This document shows positions 26,339 through 35,075 of a DNA stretch of 64,000 bases, piece after piece. Below the pieces are notes generated by a model, which worked only from the letters and a program-made list of their open reading frames with translations, did not search any database and was not told where the DNA came from. The stretch spans positions 457,229 through 521,228 of the forward strand of contig NZ_QKTO01000002.1 in NCBI RefSeq assembly GCF_003234855.1. The letters are read 5' to 3'. Numbering within the stretch: the stretch's first letter is position 1; each line of letters begins with the position of its first letter. A program made the translations under genes and the position numbers. The stretch comes from Curtobacterium sp. MCBD17_032. Lineage in GTDB: Bacteria; Actinomycetota; Actinomycetes; Actinomycetales; Microbacteriaceae.

Positions 26339-27979
26339 TTGATCAAGAAGCGCGCTGGGCTCTCTGCCCTCGCCGTACTCGGGGCCACGGCACTCGTCCT
26401 GACCGGCTGCTCCGGCAACGGTGGCGGAAGCGACTCGGGCTCCGGCTCCGGCTCGGGCTCCACGAACGCGAACGGCATCGTCACCACGAACGGTAGCGAG
26501 CCGCAGAACCCGCTCATCCCGTCGAACACCACCGAGACCGGTGGCGGCAAGATCATCACGTCGCTGTTCGATGGTCTGTTCACCTACGACGCCGACGGCA
26601 AGCCGGTCAAGGAACTGGCGAAGAGCGTCGAGACCGACGACTCCAAGACCTTCGACATCACGATCAACACCGGGTGGAAGTTCACCAACGGTGAGGAGAT
26701 CACCGCCGAGTCCTTCACGAAGGCGTGGAACTGGGCTGCTCAGAAGTCGAACGCGCAGGGCGCGAGCTACTTCTTCGAGAACATCGAGGGCTACGACGCC
26801 GAGAAGGACTCCGAGCTCACCGGCCTGAAGGTCGTCGGCGACGACGAGTTCACGGTCACGCTGAAGTCGGCGCAGTCGGACTTCCCGCTGTCGCTCGGCT
26901 ACAACGCCTTCGTGCCGCTCCCCTCGGCGTTCTACGACGACCCCAAGGCCTTCGGTGAGAACCCGATCGGCAACGGTCCGTACAAGCTCGACGGCGAAGG
27001 CGCCTGGACCCACAACCAGGACATCAAGCTCGTCGCGAACGAGGACTACCAGGGCAAGCGCAAGCCGAAGAACGGTGGTCTGACGATCACGTTCTACACC
27101 TCGCAGGACACCGCGTACTCCGACGCCCAGGGCGGCAACCTCGACGTCCTCGACGCCGTGCCGGACGCTGCCTTCTCGACCTACAAGTCGGACTTCCCCG
27201 ACTCGAACGTCAACCAGGCCGCCGCGATCTTCCAGGCGATCTACCTGCCCTACTACCTCGACCACTGGAAGGGCGAGGAGGGCAAGCTCCGCCGCGAAGC
27301 CATCTCGATGTCGATCAACCGCAAGCAGATCACCGAGAAGATCTTCCAGGGCACCCGCACCCCGGCCAAGGACTTCACGTCGCCGGTCATCGACGGCTGG
27401 TCGGACGACCTCGAGGGCTCCGACGTGCTCGAGTACGACAAGTCGGCGGCCAAGAAGCTCTGGGCCCAGGCTGACAAGATCTCGAAGTACGACGACACCC
27501 TCACCATCTCGTACAACGCCGACGGCGGCCACGAGGCGTGGGTGACGGCGGTCACCAACTCGATCTCGAACACGCTGGGCATCAAGGCCGAGGGCAACGC
27601 GCTCCCGACCTTCGCCGAGGCGCTCGCGCTCCAGACGGACGACAAGCTCGAGGGCGGAAGCCGCACCGGTTGGCAGGCCGACTACCCGTCGCTGTACAAC
27701 TTCCTCGGCCCGACCATGGGTGAGGGCTCGTCGAACAACTACTCGCGCTACGACTCGGCCGAGTACAACGAGCTGCTCGCCAAGGGCCGTTCGGCCTCGA
27801 CCGTCGAAGAGGGCAACAAGTTCTTCGACCAGGCGCAGGAGCTGCTCTTCGAGGACCTCCCCGAGATCCCGCTCTGGTACTCCAACGTGACCGGTGTCTG
27901 GTCCGCGGACAACGTGAAGAACGTCAAGTTCGGCTGGGACTCCGTGCCGCTGTACTACGACATCGAGGTCACCAAGTAA
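26339..27979 (+). CDS. Peptide ABC transporter substrate-binding lipoprotein (family 5), system 1
   Basis: Extracellular binding protein of an oligo/dipeptide importer, anchored by lipid. 546 residues. The lipoprotein signal is KKRAGLSALAVLGATALVLT with the lipobox Cys in LTGCSG, followed by a Gly/Ser linker. The body has SBP_bac_5 features: NPLIPSNTTETGGGKIITSL, FDGLFTYDADGKPVKELAKS and GWKFTNGEEITAESFTKAWN. It starts with TTG at 26339, supported by aggagga five bases upstream; the frame is open further up but lacks support. First gene of an operon with two permeases and a fused ATPase. A strong hairpin follows the gene, so it is probably made in excess over the permeases. Confidence 0.94.
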   Translation: MIKKRAGLSALAVLGATALVLTGCSGNGGGSDSGSGSGSGSTNANGIVTTNGSEPQNPLIPSNTTETGGGKIITSLFDGLFTYDADGKPVKELAKSVETDDSKTFDITINTGWKFTNGEEITAESFTKAWNWAAQKSNAQGASYFFENIEGYDAEKDSELTGLKVVGDDEFTVTLKSAQSDFPLSLGYNAFVPLPSAFYDDPKAFGENPIGNGPYKLDGEGAWTHNQDIKLVANEDYQGKRKPKNGGLTITFYTSQDTAYSDAQGGNLDVLDAVPDAAFSTYKSDFPDSNVNQAAAIFQAIYLPYYLDHWKGEEGKLRREAISMSINRKQITEKIFQGTRTPAKDFTSPVIDGWSDDLEGSDVLEYDKSAAKKLWAQADKISKYDDTLTISYNADGGHEAWVTAVTNSISNTLGIKAEGNALPTFAEALALQTDDKLEGGSRTGWQADYPSLYNFLGPTMGEGSSNNYSRYDSAEYNELLAKGRSASTVEEGNKFFDQAQELLFEDLPEIPLWYSNVTGVWSADNVKNVKFGWDSVPLYYDIEVTK

Positions 27980-28036
27980 CACCGGTCCTCGCGTAGGACC
28001 CATCGCGAGCAGGTATCCTGCTCCGCGGCCAACCGG

Positions 28037-28074
28037 ACGGGGGTTCGGGGACCACACGGTCCCCGAACCCCCGT
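28037..28074 (+). terminator. Intra-operon hairpin between binding protein and permeases
   Basis: Perfect 17-bp stem (28037-28053, 28058-28074, starting acgggggttcgggg) with an acac loop. A smaller gagcagg-tat-cctgctc hairpin lies just before it (28008-28024). It is likely a partial terminator or mRNA stabiliser that sets a high binding-protein to permease ratio. The effect is inferred. Confidence 0.75.
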
Positions 28075-28210
28075 ACCACGGCGGAAACACCTTCCCCCAC
28101 GATCGCGGGCGCCGCCGCCCGCACCGGACACCCGTGCCGACCCTCGGACCGTCCACCCCACACGACATGAACCTGAACGACATGCGCGCTCCGAACCAGG
28201 CAGGGATCTG

Positions 28211-29140
28211 ATGCTCTGGTACCTCGGCAAGCGCCTCCTGCAACTCATCCCCGTGTTCTTCGGGGCCACGTTCCTCATCTACTTCATGGTCTTCTCGCTG
28301 CCCGGCGACCCGATCGCCGCGTTGTTCGGCGACCGTCAGCCGTCGCCGCAGGTGATCGAGCAGCTCCGGGCGCAGTACAACCTGGACAAGCCGTTCATCA
28401 TCCAGTACCTGCTGTGGGTCGGCGGCCTCTTCCGCGGTGACCTCGGGCTGACGTACTCGGGCCTCCCGGTCAGCCAGCAGCTCGCGACCGCGTTCCCGAT
28501 CACCGCCCGACTCGCGCTCCTCGCGCTCCTCTTCGAGGCCGTCGCGGGCATCCTGGTCGGTGTCGTCGCCGGTCTGCGCAAGGGCAAGTGGTTCGACGCC
28601 ACCGCGCTCGTCGTCTCGCTCCTGCTCATCTCGGTCCCGACCTTCGTCGTCGGGTTCGTGCTGCAGTACGTCTTCGGCATCAACCTCGGGCTCTTCCGGG
28701 TCACAGTGTCCGGCGATGCGCCGTGGTCCGAGCTCGTCCTGCCCGCGATCGTGCTCGCCACGGTCTCGTTCGCGTACATCGTGCGTCTGACCCGTGCCAG
28801 CGTCAGCGAGAACAGGAGCGCCGACTTCGTGCGGACCGCCACCGCGAAGGGCCTGTCCCGTCGTCGTGTCGTCGGCGTGCACATCTTCCGGAACTCGCTC
28901 ATCCCGGTCGTCACCTACCTGGGTGTGGACATCGGCAGCCTGATGGTCGGCGCGATCGTCACCGAGGGCATCTTCAACATCAACGGCGTCGGTGGGACGG
29001 TCTACAAGGCCGTCACGCTCGGCGAGGGCCCGACGGTCGTGTCGTTCGTCGCCGTGATGGTCATCATCTTCATGCTCGCCAACCTCCTGGTCGACCTGCT
29101 CTACGCCGTCCTGGACCCGAGGATCCGCTATGCCAAGTAA
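28211..29140 (+). CDS. Peptide ABC transporter permease, DppB type, system 1
   Basis: Inner-membrane half of the translocation channel, 309 residues with about six membrane helices. The N-terminal MLWYLGKRLLQLIPVFFGAT and SLPGDPIAALFGDR are DppB-like. The EAA-type cytoplasmic loop is RTATAKGLSRRRVVGVHIFR. The start has an aggga ribosome site. It overlaps the next permease gene by 11 bases. Confidence 0.94.
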   Translation: MLWYLGKRLLQLIPVFFGATFLIYFMVFSLPGDPIAALFGDRQPSPQVIEQLRAQYNLDKPFIIQYLLWVGGLFRGDLGLTYSGLPVSQQLATAFPITARLALLALLFEAVAGILVGVVAGLRKGKWFDATALVVSLLLISVPTFVVGFVLQYVFGINLGLFRVTVSGDAPWSELVLPAIVLATVSFAYIVRLTRASVSENRSADFVRTATAKGLSRRRVVGVHIFRNSLIPVVTYLGVDIGSLMVGAIVTEGIFNINGVGGTVYKAVTLGEGPTVVSFVAVMVIIFMLANLLVDLLYAVLDPRIRYAK

Positions 29141-30080
29141 CACCGAACCCCGCTCGGCGACGCACTACGTCGCGCCGATCGAGGAGACCCCGCTCCAGGC
29201 GGTCGACCAGGTCAACGTCGACGAGAAGACCCGTTCGCTGTGGACCGACGCATGGGAGTCCATGCGCCGCCGCCCGACGTTCTGGGTGTCCGCCGTCCTC
29301 ATCCTGCTGATCGTGGTCGTCGCGATCATCCCCGGGGTGTTCACGCACGTCGACCCGCGCGCCGCGAACCTCGACTTCAGCGACGAGGGCCCCCGCGCCG
29401 GACACCCGCTCGGCTACACACGCCAGGGTTCCGACGTGTACGCCCGTGTCATCTGGGGTGCGCAGAACTCCCTGATCGTCGGTCTGCTCGCGACCGTCCT
29501 CGTGACGGTCGTCGGCATCGTCGTCGGTGCCATCGCCGGGTTCTACGGCGGCTGGCTCGACGCCGTCGTGTCCCGCATCGCGGACATCTTCTTCTCGATC
29601 CCGACCGTCCTCGGCGCGATCGTGATCATGTCCGTCATCCCGCAGCGCAACGCGGTCACCGTGTCACTCGTGCTCGCGGTGTTCGCCTGGCCACAGATCG
29701 CCCGCATCATGCGCGGTGCCGTGCTCAGCGCGAAGCAGGCCGACTACGTCACCGCCTCGGCGGCGCTCGGTGTCAGCCGGTTCCAGACGCTGGTCAAGCA
29801 CGTCATCCCGAACTCCCTCGCGCCGGTCATCGTCGTCGCGACCGTGTCGCTCGGCACGTTCATCGTCGCCGAGGCGACCCTGTCGTTCCTCGGCATCGGT
29901 CTGCCGCCGTCGGCCCTCAGCTGGGGCCTCGACATCGGGACGGCGCGCACCTCCATCCGCACGAACCCGTCGACCATCTTCTGGCCGTCCGCCGCCCTGT
30001 CCATCACCGTGCTCGCGTTCCTCCTCCTCGGTGACGTGGTCCGCGACGCGCTCGACCCGAAGGCGAGGGCCCGCCGATGA
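29130..30080 (+). CDS. Peptide ABC transporter permease, DppC type, system 1
   Basis: Second channel subunit, 316 residues. A cytoplasmic N-terminal tail (about 45 residues) precedes the first helix, FWVSAVLILLIVVVAIIPGV. The GHPLGYTRQGSDVYARVIWG segment and the EAA loop YVTASAALGVSRFQTLVKHV are typical of DppC/OppC. The start overlaps the DppB stop and the stop overlaps the ATPase start (ATGA), so the three genes are translationally linked. Confidence 0.94.
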   Translation: MPSNTEPRSATHYVAPIEETPLQAVDQVNVDEKTRSLWTDAWESMRRRPTFWVSAVLILLIVVVAIIPGVFTHVDPRAANLDFSDEGPRAGHPLGYTRQGSDVYARVIWGAQNSLIVGLLATVLVTVVGIVVGAIAGFYGGWLDAVVSRIADIFFSIPTVLGAIVIMSVIPQRNAVTVSLVLAVFAWPQIARIMRGAVLSAKQADYVTASAALGVSRFQTLVKHVIPNSLAPVIVVATVSLGTFIVAEATLSFLGIGLPPSALSWGLDIGTARTSIRTNPSTIFWPSAALSITVLAFLLLGDVVRDALDPKARARR

Positions 30081-31822
30081 GCGAGACACTCACCCAGCCG
30101 AACGCCCGGACCTCCGGGGCCGCCGGCGCCCCGCTGCTCGAGATCACCGACCTGCACGTCGGCTTCCGGACGCAGAGCGGTCTCGTCCAGGCCGTGCGCG
30201 GCGTCAACATGACCCTCGAGCAGGGCGAACGCCTCGCGATCGTCGGCGAGTCCGGATCGGGCAAGTCGACGAGCGCGCAGGCGATCATCAAGCTCCTGCC
30301 CGGCACCGGTCAGACCACCGGCGGCTCGATCAAGCTGAACGGGCGCGAGCTCGTCGGCCTGAACGAGAAGCAGATGGCCGAGATCCGCGGCACCGAGATC
30401 GGGTACGTCCCCCAGGACCCGATGTCGAACCTCAACCCGCTCTGGAAGATCGGGTTCCAGGTCGAAGAGGCGATCAAGGCGAACGGCATGGCGACGGGCA
30501 AGGCGGCCATCCGCGCCCGTGCCGTCGAGGTGCTGCAGGAGGCCGGCCTCGGCGACGCCGAGAGCCGTCTCAAGCAGTACCCGCACGAGTTCTCCGGCGG
30601 CATGCGCCAGCGGGTGCTCATCGGCATCGGCCTGTCGAGCCGGCCGAAGCTGCTCATCGCCGACGAGCCGACCTCCGCGCTCGACGTCACCGTGCAGCGG
30701 GTCATCCTCGACCACCTCGAGAGCCTGACGCGCGACTTCGGCACCTCCGTCCTGTTCATCACCCACGACCTCGGCCTCGCCGCAGAGCGCGCCGAGAAGC
30801 TCGTGGTGATGTACAAGGGCCAGGTCGTCGAGGCCGGCCCGTCGAAGGAGATCCTGGCGAACCCGCAGCACCCGTACACGCAGCGCCTCGTCGCCGCGGC
30901 GCCGTCGCTCGCCAGCCGACGGATCCAGTCCAAGGTGCAGCACGAGCGGGTCGACATCTCGTCCGGCACCGGCAGCGAGGACGACGAGCTGCTGGCCCGC
31001 GCCCACGAGCGCGAGAGCAAGCCGACCGAGGACCTCATCGTGGTGAAGGACCTGCAGAAGGTCTACAAGCTGCGTGGGCAGGGCGTCGCGACGCGCGAGC
31101 TGAAGGCCGTGGACGGGGTGTCGTTCTCGATCCCGAAGGGCACCACGACGGCGCTCGTCGGTGAGTCCGGTTCCGGCAAGTCGACGGTCGCCAAGCTCGT
31201 GCTGCAGCTCGAGTCGATCACCGCCGGGTCGGTGCAGTTCGACGGCATCGACATCGGCGCGCTCAAGGGCAAGGACCTGTTCGACTTCCGTCGCCGCGTC
31301 CAGCCTGTGTTCCAGGACCCGTACGGCTCACTCGACCCGATGTACAACGTCGGCAACACGATCGCCGAGCCGCTGGCCACGCACAAGGTCGGCGACAAGG
31401 CCTCGCGCCGTGCCCGGGTGCTCGAGCTGCTCGACCAGGTCTCGCTGCCGAAGTCGATGGTGAACCGCTACCCGAGCGAGCTGTCCGGTGGGCAGCGGCA
31501 GCGCATCGCCGTCGCGCGGGCCCTCGCACTGAAGCCCGAGGTCATCGTGCTCGACGAGGCCGTCTCGGCCCTCGACGTGCTCGTGCAGGGGCAGATCCTC
31601 GACCTGCTGACCGAGCTGCAGTCCGAACTCGGTCTGACCTACCTGTTCATCACGCACGACCTCGCCGTCGTCCGCCTGGTCGCGGACAACGTGTGTGTCA
31701 TGCGGAAGGGACAGATCGTCGAGAAGGCGACCACCGACGAGGTGTTCGCGAACCCGCGGGAGCAGTACACGAAGGACCTGCTGGCCGCCATCCCGGGCGC
31801 CGGCTTCGAGTTCGGGCGCTGA
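30077..31822 (+). CDS. Fused double ATP-binding protein (DppD-DppF), system 1
   Basis: Energises the importer. A 581-residue fusion of two nucleotide-binding domains. NBD1 has GESGSGKSTSAQAI, FSGGMRQRVLIG and LIADEPTSALDV. NBD2 has GESGSGKSTVAKLV, LSGGQRQRIAVARAL and VIVLDEAVSALDVLVQGQ. In NBD2 the usual DEP is DEA, but the catalytic Glu is kept. The C-terminal Cys-rich oligo_HPY extension present in system 2 is missing here. Last gene of the operon; a terminator hairpin follows at 31845-31878. Confidence 0.95.
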   Translation: MSETLTQPNARTSGAAGAPLLEITDLHVGFRTQSGLVQAVRGVNMTLEQGERLAIVGESGSGKSTSAQAIIKLLPGTGQTTGGSIKLNGRELVGLNEKQMAEIRGTEIGYVPQDPMSNLNPLWKIGFQVEEAIKANGMATGKAAIRARAVEVLQEAGLGDAESRLKQYPHEFSGGMRQRVLIGIGLSSRPKLLIADEPTSALDVTVQRVILDHLESLTRDFGTSVLFITHDLGLAAERAEKLVVMYKGQVVEAGPSKEILANPQHPYTQRLVAAAPSLASRRIQSKVQHERVDISSGTGSEDDELLARAHERESKPTEDLIVVKDLQKVYKLRGQGVATRELKAVDGVSFSIPKGTTTALVGESGSGKSTVAKLVLQLESITAGSVQFDGIDIGALKGKDLFDFRRRVQPVFQDPYGSLDPMYNVGNTIAEPLATHKVGDKASRRARVLELLDQVSLPKSMVNRYPSELSGGQRQRIAVARALALKPEVIVLDEAVSALDVLVQGQILDLLTELQSELGLTYLFITHDLAVVRLVADNVCVMRKGQIVEKATTDEVFANPREQYTKDLLAAIPGAGFEFGR

Positions 31823-31844
31823 TCCGCTCCTGATCGCGACCACC

Positions 31845-31878
31845 GGAACGCGCCGCCCCCACGGGGTCGGCGCGTTCC
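31845..31878 (+). terminator. Terminator of peptide-transport operon 1
   Basis: Arms ggaacgcgccg (31845-31855) and cggcgcgttcc (31868-31878) with a short inner cccc/gggg stem. Convergent with the PH-domain gene, so it may serve both. Confidence 0.8.
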
Positions 31879-31894
31879 GTCGTCGTGGGTCAGG

Positions 31895-32443
31895 TCAGAG
31901 CCGCGCGCCGGCGAGGCTCGCGGCGATGCCGAGCACGACGAGTGCCGTGATCGCCCACCCGTGGGCGCGGTGCACGATCGGGGCGGCCGTGACCGTGGCG
32001 GGCGGGGCGCCGTCGTGGACGGCCGGCGCTGGGACGAACGCGCGGATCTCGTCGGCCGCGCCGTCGACGCTCACCGGTACCGGGCCTCCCGGCCGGACCA
32101 CCGCGAGGCGGGCGTCCGGACGCGGTGCGATCCAGACCCGCTGCTCGCCCTGGTCGGTGACCACCTCGAGCCCGTACTTCGTCCGGACCTCCTGCACCCG
32201 GCGCCACGCGAAGCGCGTGGTGCGGCGGACGTCGACGACGACCAGCGCGTCGTCGGTGATCTCGATCCGCGGACGCCACAGCACGACCCAGGCGAACCAG
32301 GCGGTGAAGAGCGACGGCACCGGGACGAGCAGCACGGCAGCGGGGCCGTTCGCGACGAGGCCGATGACGACGAGGGCTGCGGCGACGATCCAGAGGGCGA
32401 CGGCGAACCGGCGCATGTTCGTCGCGACGATCTGGGCGCGCAT
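31895..32443 (-). CDS. PH domain-containing membrane protein
   Basis: A 182-residue protein with two N-terminal membrane helices (MRRFAVALWIVAAALVVIGL and VPSLFTAWFAWVVL), a bacterial PH-like domain (WRPRIEITDDALVVVDVRRT, FAWRRVQEVRTKYGLEVVTD) and a C-terminal helix (WAITALVVLGIAASL). Function unknown; such proteins sit in the membrane with the PH domain in the cytoplasm. A -10 TAGGCT (complement of 32450-32455) ends six bases before the ATG. Confidence 0.82.
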   Translation of the reverse strand: MRAQIVATNMRRFAVALWIVAAALVVIGLVANGPAAVLLVPVPSLFTAWFAWVVLWRPRIEITDDALVVVDVRRTTRFAWRRVQEVRTKYGLEVVTDQGEQRVWIAPRPDARLAVVRPGGPVPVSVDGAADEIRAFVPAPAVHDGAPPATVTAAPIVHRAHGWAITALVVLGIAASLAGARL

Positions 32444-32488
32444 GGGGCAAGCCTAGGAGACGGGGCCTGGCGTGGGCGACGAGGGCGG

Positions 32489-32563
32489 CTCCTCGGGACC
32501 ACCAACCGAGCGGACCAGACAGGCCGTGCGCGTACCGGTGGGAGACCCTGTCGTCCCGAGGAG
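32489..32563. other. Possible structured RNA or extended hairpin
   Basis: In the 182-bp gap between the peroxiredoxin and PH-domain genes, ctcctcgggac (32489-32499) pairs perfectly with gtcccgaggag (32553-32563). Directly inside, gacagg (32518-32523) pairs with cctgtc (32547-32552), giving two stacked stems and a loop. It could be a terminator for the peroxiredoxin gene or a small RNA. No known RNA family recognised. Confidence 0.35.
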
Positions 32564-32625
32564 GCGAACCCGGGAGGTCTTCGTGCAGACCATGGTCACC
32601 CCGACGCGGCCGGGGTGTCAACGGC

Positions 32626-33105
32626 TCAGACGACGAGCGCCTCGATCTGCTCGCGGATGACCTCGGCGCTGGGGAAGCGGAGCCCGACGAGCCCGACGTG
32701 CCGCCAGCGGACCACGCCGTCCGGGCCGATGACGAAGACCGAGCGGCGCAGCCCGATCCCCGGCAGGTGCACGCCGTAGGCGCGGATGACGTCGCCGCCG
32801 ACGTCCGAGAGCAGGGGGAACGCCAGCGAAGCGCCCCGTGCGAACCCCTCGTGCGAGTCCAGTCCCTGCGGGCTGATGCCCCAGACGACCGCGCCCAGGT
32901 CGCGGAAGTCGTCGAGTTCCTCCTGGTACGAGCAGAGCTGCGCGGTGCAGACCGGGGTGGCGTCGCCGGGGTAGAACGCGAGCACCACGGGGCGACCGGT
33001 CTGGGAGGCGAGCGTGTACTCGGCATCGGTGCGGACGCCCTGACGGACGAGCATGCCGGGCAGGGTGAAGCCGGGCGCGGCGGAACCGGTCTCGGGGATG
33101 GCCAT
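32626..33105 (-). CDS. Peroxiredoxin (AhpC/TSA, BCP-like)
   Basis: Thiol peroxidase that reduces hydrogen peroxide and organic peroxides. 159 residues. The peroxidatic Cys is Cys53 in FYPGDATPVCTAQLCSYQEE with Cys58 five residues on, as in BCP-type 2-Cys or 1-Cys enzymes. The Thr two or three positions before is replaced by the TPVC setting, and the conserved Arg lies in LRRSVFVIGPDG. Start is ATG at 33105; a -10 TACGAT (complement of 33113-33118) ends seven bases upstream. In mycothiol-containing bacteria the reducing partner may be mycoredoxin or thioredoxin. Confidence 0.9.
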   Translation of the reverse strand: MAIPETGSAAPGFTLPGMLVRQGVRTDAEYTLASQTGRPVVLAFYPGDATPVCTAQLCSYQEELDDFRDLGAVVWGISPQGLDSHEGFARGASLAFPLLSDVGGDVIRAYGVHLPGIGLRRSVFVIGPDGVVRWRHVGLVGLRFPSAEVIREQIEALVV

Positions 33106-33179
33106 GCGGCCGATCGTACGGTCCGGTGTCCCCATGGACCGTGGACCGCACCGAGGATCGGCTGCGAGAGCGCACACTG

Positions 33180-33226
33180 GATCGACGGAGGGGCCGGACG
33201 CAGTGCGTCCGGCCCCTCCCTCGATC
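33180..33226 (-). terminator. Terminator after binding protein gene of system 2
   Basis: 23-base arms (33180-33202 and 33204-33226, core aggggccggac/gtccggcccct) with one mismatch and a tight gcagtgc loop, 23 bases past the stop codon on the minus strand. Confidence 0.85.
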
Positions 33227-33248
33227 GACGGGCACTGCCCGTGGGTGG

Positions 33249-34931
33249 TCAGTCGGTGAAACCGACCTTCGTCCAGTCGATGTTCTGCGCACCCGCGAAC
33301 GCGCCGTAGTTGGCGAGCTTCGGGTTCTGGGCGACGAGCGCCGGCTTCGCGGTGATCGGCATCGAGTGTCCGATCGCCCAGACCTGCTTGTCGATCTTGT
33401 TCCAGATGGCGTTCGCCTTGTCGGTGTCCGGCTCGGCCAGGGCCTGCTTCGTCAGCTTGTCGATCGCGTTCGAGCTCACCCGGCCGTAGTTCTGGCCGGT
33501 GTCACCGTAGGTGTAGATCGTCGCGCTGCTGGAGTGGAAGCCGGTCCCGCCCCAGACGAAGATCGTCATGTCGTAGTTGCCCGGCGTGACGTACTGCTCG
33601 AAGAAGTCGTCCGTCGCAACGGACTTCAGCTTGAGCTCGACGCCGACCTCCTTGAGCTGCTGCTGCATCACCTGCGCCAGCTGCTGGGACGTCGGGGCGC
33701 CGGACGGGATGGTGATCGCGATCGACAGCTGCTTCCCGCCCTTCGACCGGTACTCGCCGTCGGTCTTCCAGCCGTCGTCGTCGAGCAGCTTCTTCGCCTT
33801 CTCGACGTCGAAGGTCGCGTTCGGCTCGGTGTTCGACGTGTAGCCCTTGTCCGTGGACAGGAACAGGTGGTTGTCGAGCGTGCCGAGCTTGTAGGGCAGG
33901 GTGCCGCCGATGACCTGCGCGAGCGCTTCGCGGTTCACGGCGTGCTGGATCGCCAGCCGGAGCTGCTTGTCCTTGAGCAGCCCGTTCGACGAGAAGTCGA
34001 CGTGCGTGTACTGGGCGGAGGTCGACGCGAGGATCGTCGTGTTCTTCGCGTCCTTGACGCGGTCGAACCGCTCCGAGGTCGTCGTGAGGACGGAGTCGAT
34101 CTCCTTGTTGAGGTAGGCGTCCACGTCGGCGTTGCCGTCGAGCGAGCGGAAGATGACCTGGTCGAGCTTCGGCTCGTCACCCCACCAGTTGTCGTCCGGC
34201 TTCATCGTGACGGTCCCGGCCGTCTCGTCGAGGTCCGTGATCTCGTAGGGACCCGAGGAGACCGGGACCTTGCCCTTGTAGCCGTTGTTGAACTGCTCCG
34301 GCGTGCTGGTCTGGCTCGCCGGGTAGAGCGGGCTGAAGAGCGACTTCCAGTCCGAGAACGGCGTCGCGAACTGCACGACGACGTCGCGGTCGGTCGCACC
34401 CTTCGTGACGGACTCGATGTCCTCGTAACCGGTCGCACCGGCGATGAGGTACGCCGGGTCCTCGCCGTTCGTGGTCTTCCACTCGTTCTCGAAGTCACGC
34501 CAGGTGATCGGCGTGCCGTCGTTCCACGTCGCTTCGTCGTTGATCGTGTACTCGATCGTCAACGGGTCGTCGCTCGTGACCTCGGCCTTCGTCACGTAGT
34601 CCTTGTTGAGCGTGGGCGCGCCCTTCGCGTCGATCGTGTAGATGAACGGCATCGTCGCCTGTTCGATCGTCGACGCGTCGACGAGCGGGCCGTCGACCTG
34701 GTTGTAGTTCCACTGCGACACCCACTGCGAGATCGGCAGCCGGAGCGTGCCGCCGTCCTGCAAATCGGACACCGGCGTGGCGTTGATCTGCGCCGAGGTC
34801 GGCAGCGTCTTCTTGCCCGAGTCGTTCCCGCTGGTCCCGCCGGAGTCGCCGGAGCCGCCCGCGCAGCCGGTCACGGCGAGTGCGATGCCGGCGAGGGCCG
34901 CCGTCACCGCGAGGACTTTCCTGTGCTTCAT
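33249..34931 (-). CDS. Peptide ABC transporter substrate-binding lipoprotein (family 5), system 2
   Basis: Lipid-anchored solute receptor of 560 residues. Signal MKHRKVLAVTAALAGIALAV followed by the lipobox Cys in VTGCAGG and a Gly/Ser linker. SBP_bac_5 features: LRLPISQWVSQWNYNQVDGP, EYTINDEATWNDGTPITWRD, TMKPDDNWWGDEPKLDQVIF. Start ATG at 34931 with agagggg six bases upstream. It is transcribed away from the dppB-dppC-ATPase genes of the same system, from a shared divergent promoter region of about 140 bp, instead of being first in the operon as in system 1. Confidence 0.93.
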   Translation of the reverse strand: MKHRKVLAVTAALAGIALAVTGCAGGSGDSGGTSGNDSGKKTLPTSAQINATPVSDLQDGGTLRLPISQWVSQWNYNQVDGPLVDASTIEQATMPFIYTIDAKGAPTLNKDYVTKAEVTSDDPLTIEYTINDEATWNDGTPITWRDFENEWKTTNGEDPAYLIAGATGYEDIESVTKGATDRDVVVQFATPFSDWKSLFSPLYPASQTSTPEQFNNGYKGKVPVSSGPYEITDLDETAGTVTMKPDDNWWGDEPKLDQVIFRSLDGNADVDAYLNKEIDSVLTTTSERFDRVKDAKNTTILASTSAQYTHVDFSSNGLLKDKQLRLAIQHAVNREALAQVIGGTLPYKLGTLDNHLFLSTDKGYTSNTEPNATFDVEKAKKLLDDDGWKTDGEYRSKGGKQLSIAITIPSGAPTSQQLAQVMQQQLKEVGVELKLKSVATDDFFEQYVTPGNYDMTIFVWGGTGFHSSSATIYTYGDTGQNYGRVSSNAIDKLTKQALAEPDTDKANAIWNKIDKQVWAIGHSMPITAKPALVAQNPKLANYGAFAGAQNIDWTKVGFTD

Positions 34932-35075
34932 GTGGTTCCCCTCTGGAAGTTGTCGTCGAGCCTAGGGCCCTCCGAAGGGGGTAGAGCGTCTTTTCTGCAC
35001 ACGACGTCCTTTCGTTACACGGCGGGTCGTCCGACGACATGTACCGGAAACGAACGAGGCCCTATGGTGGCCTGC

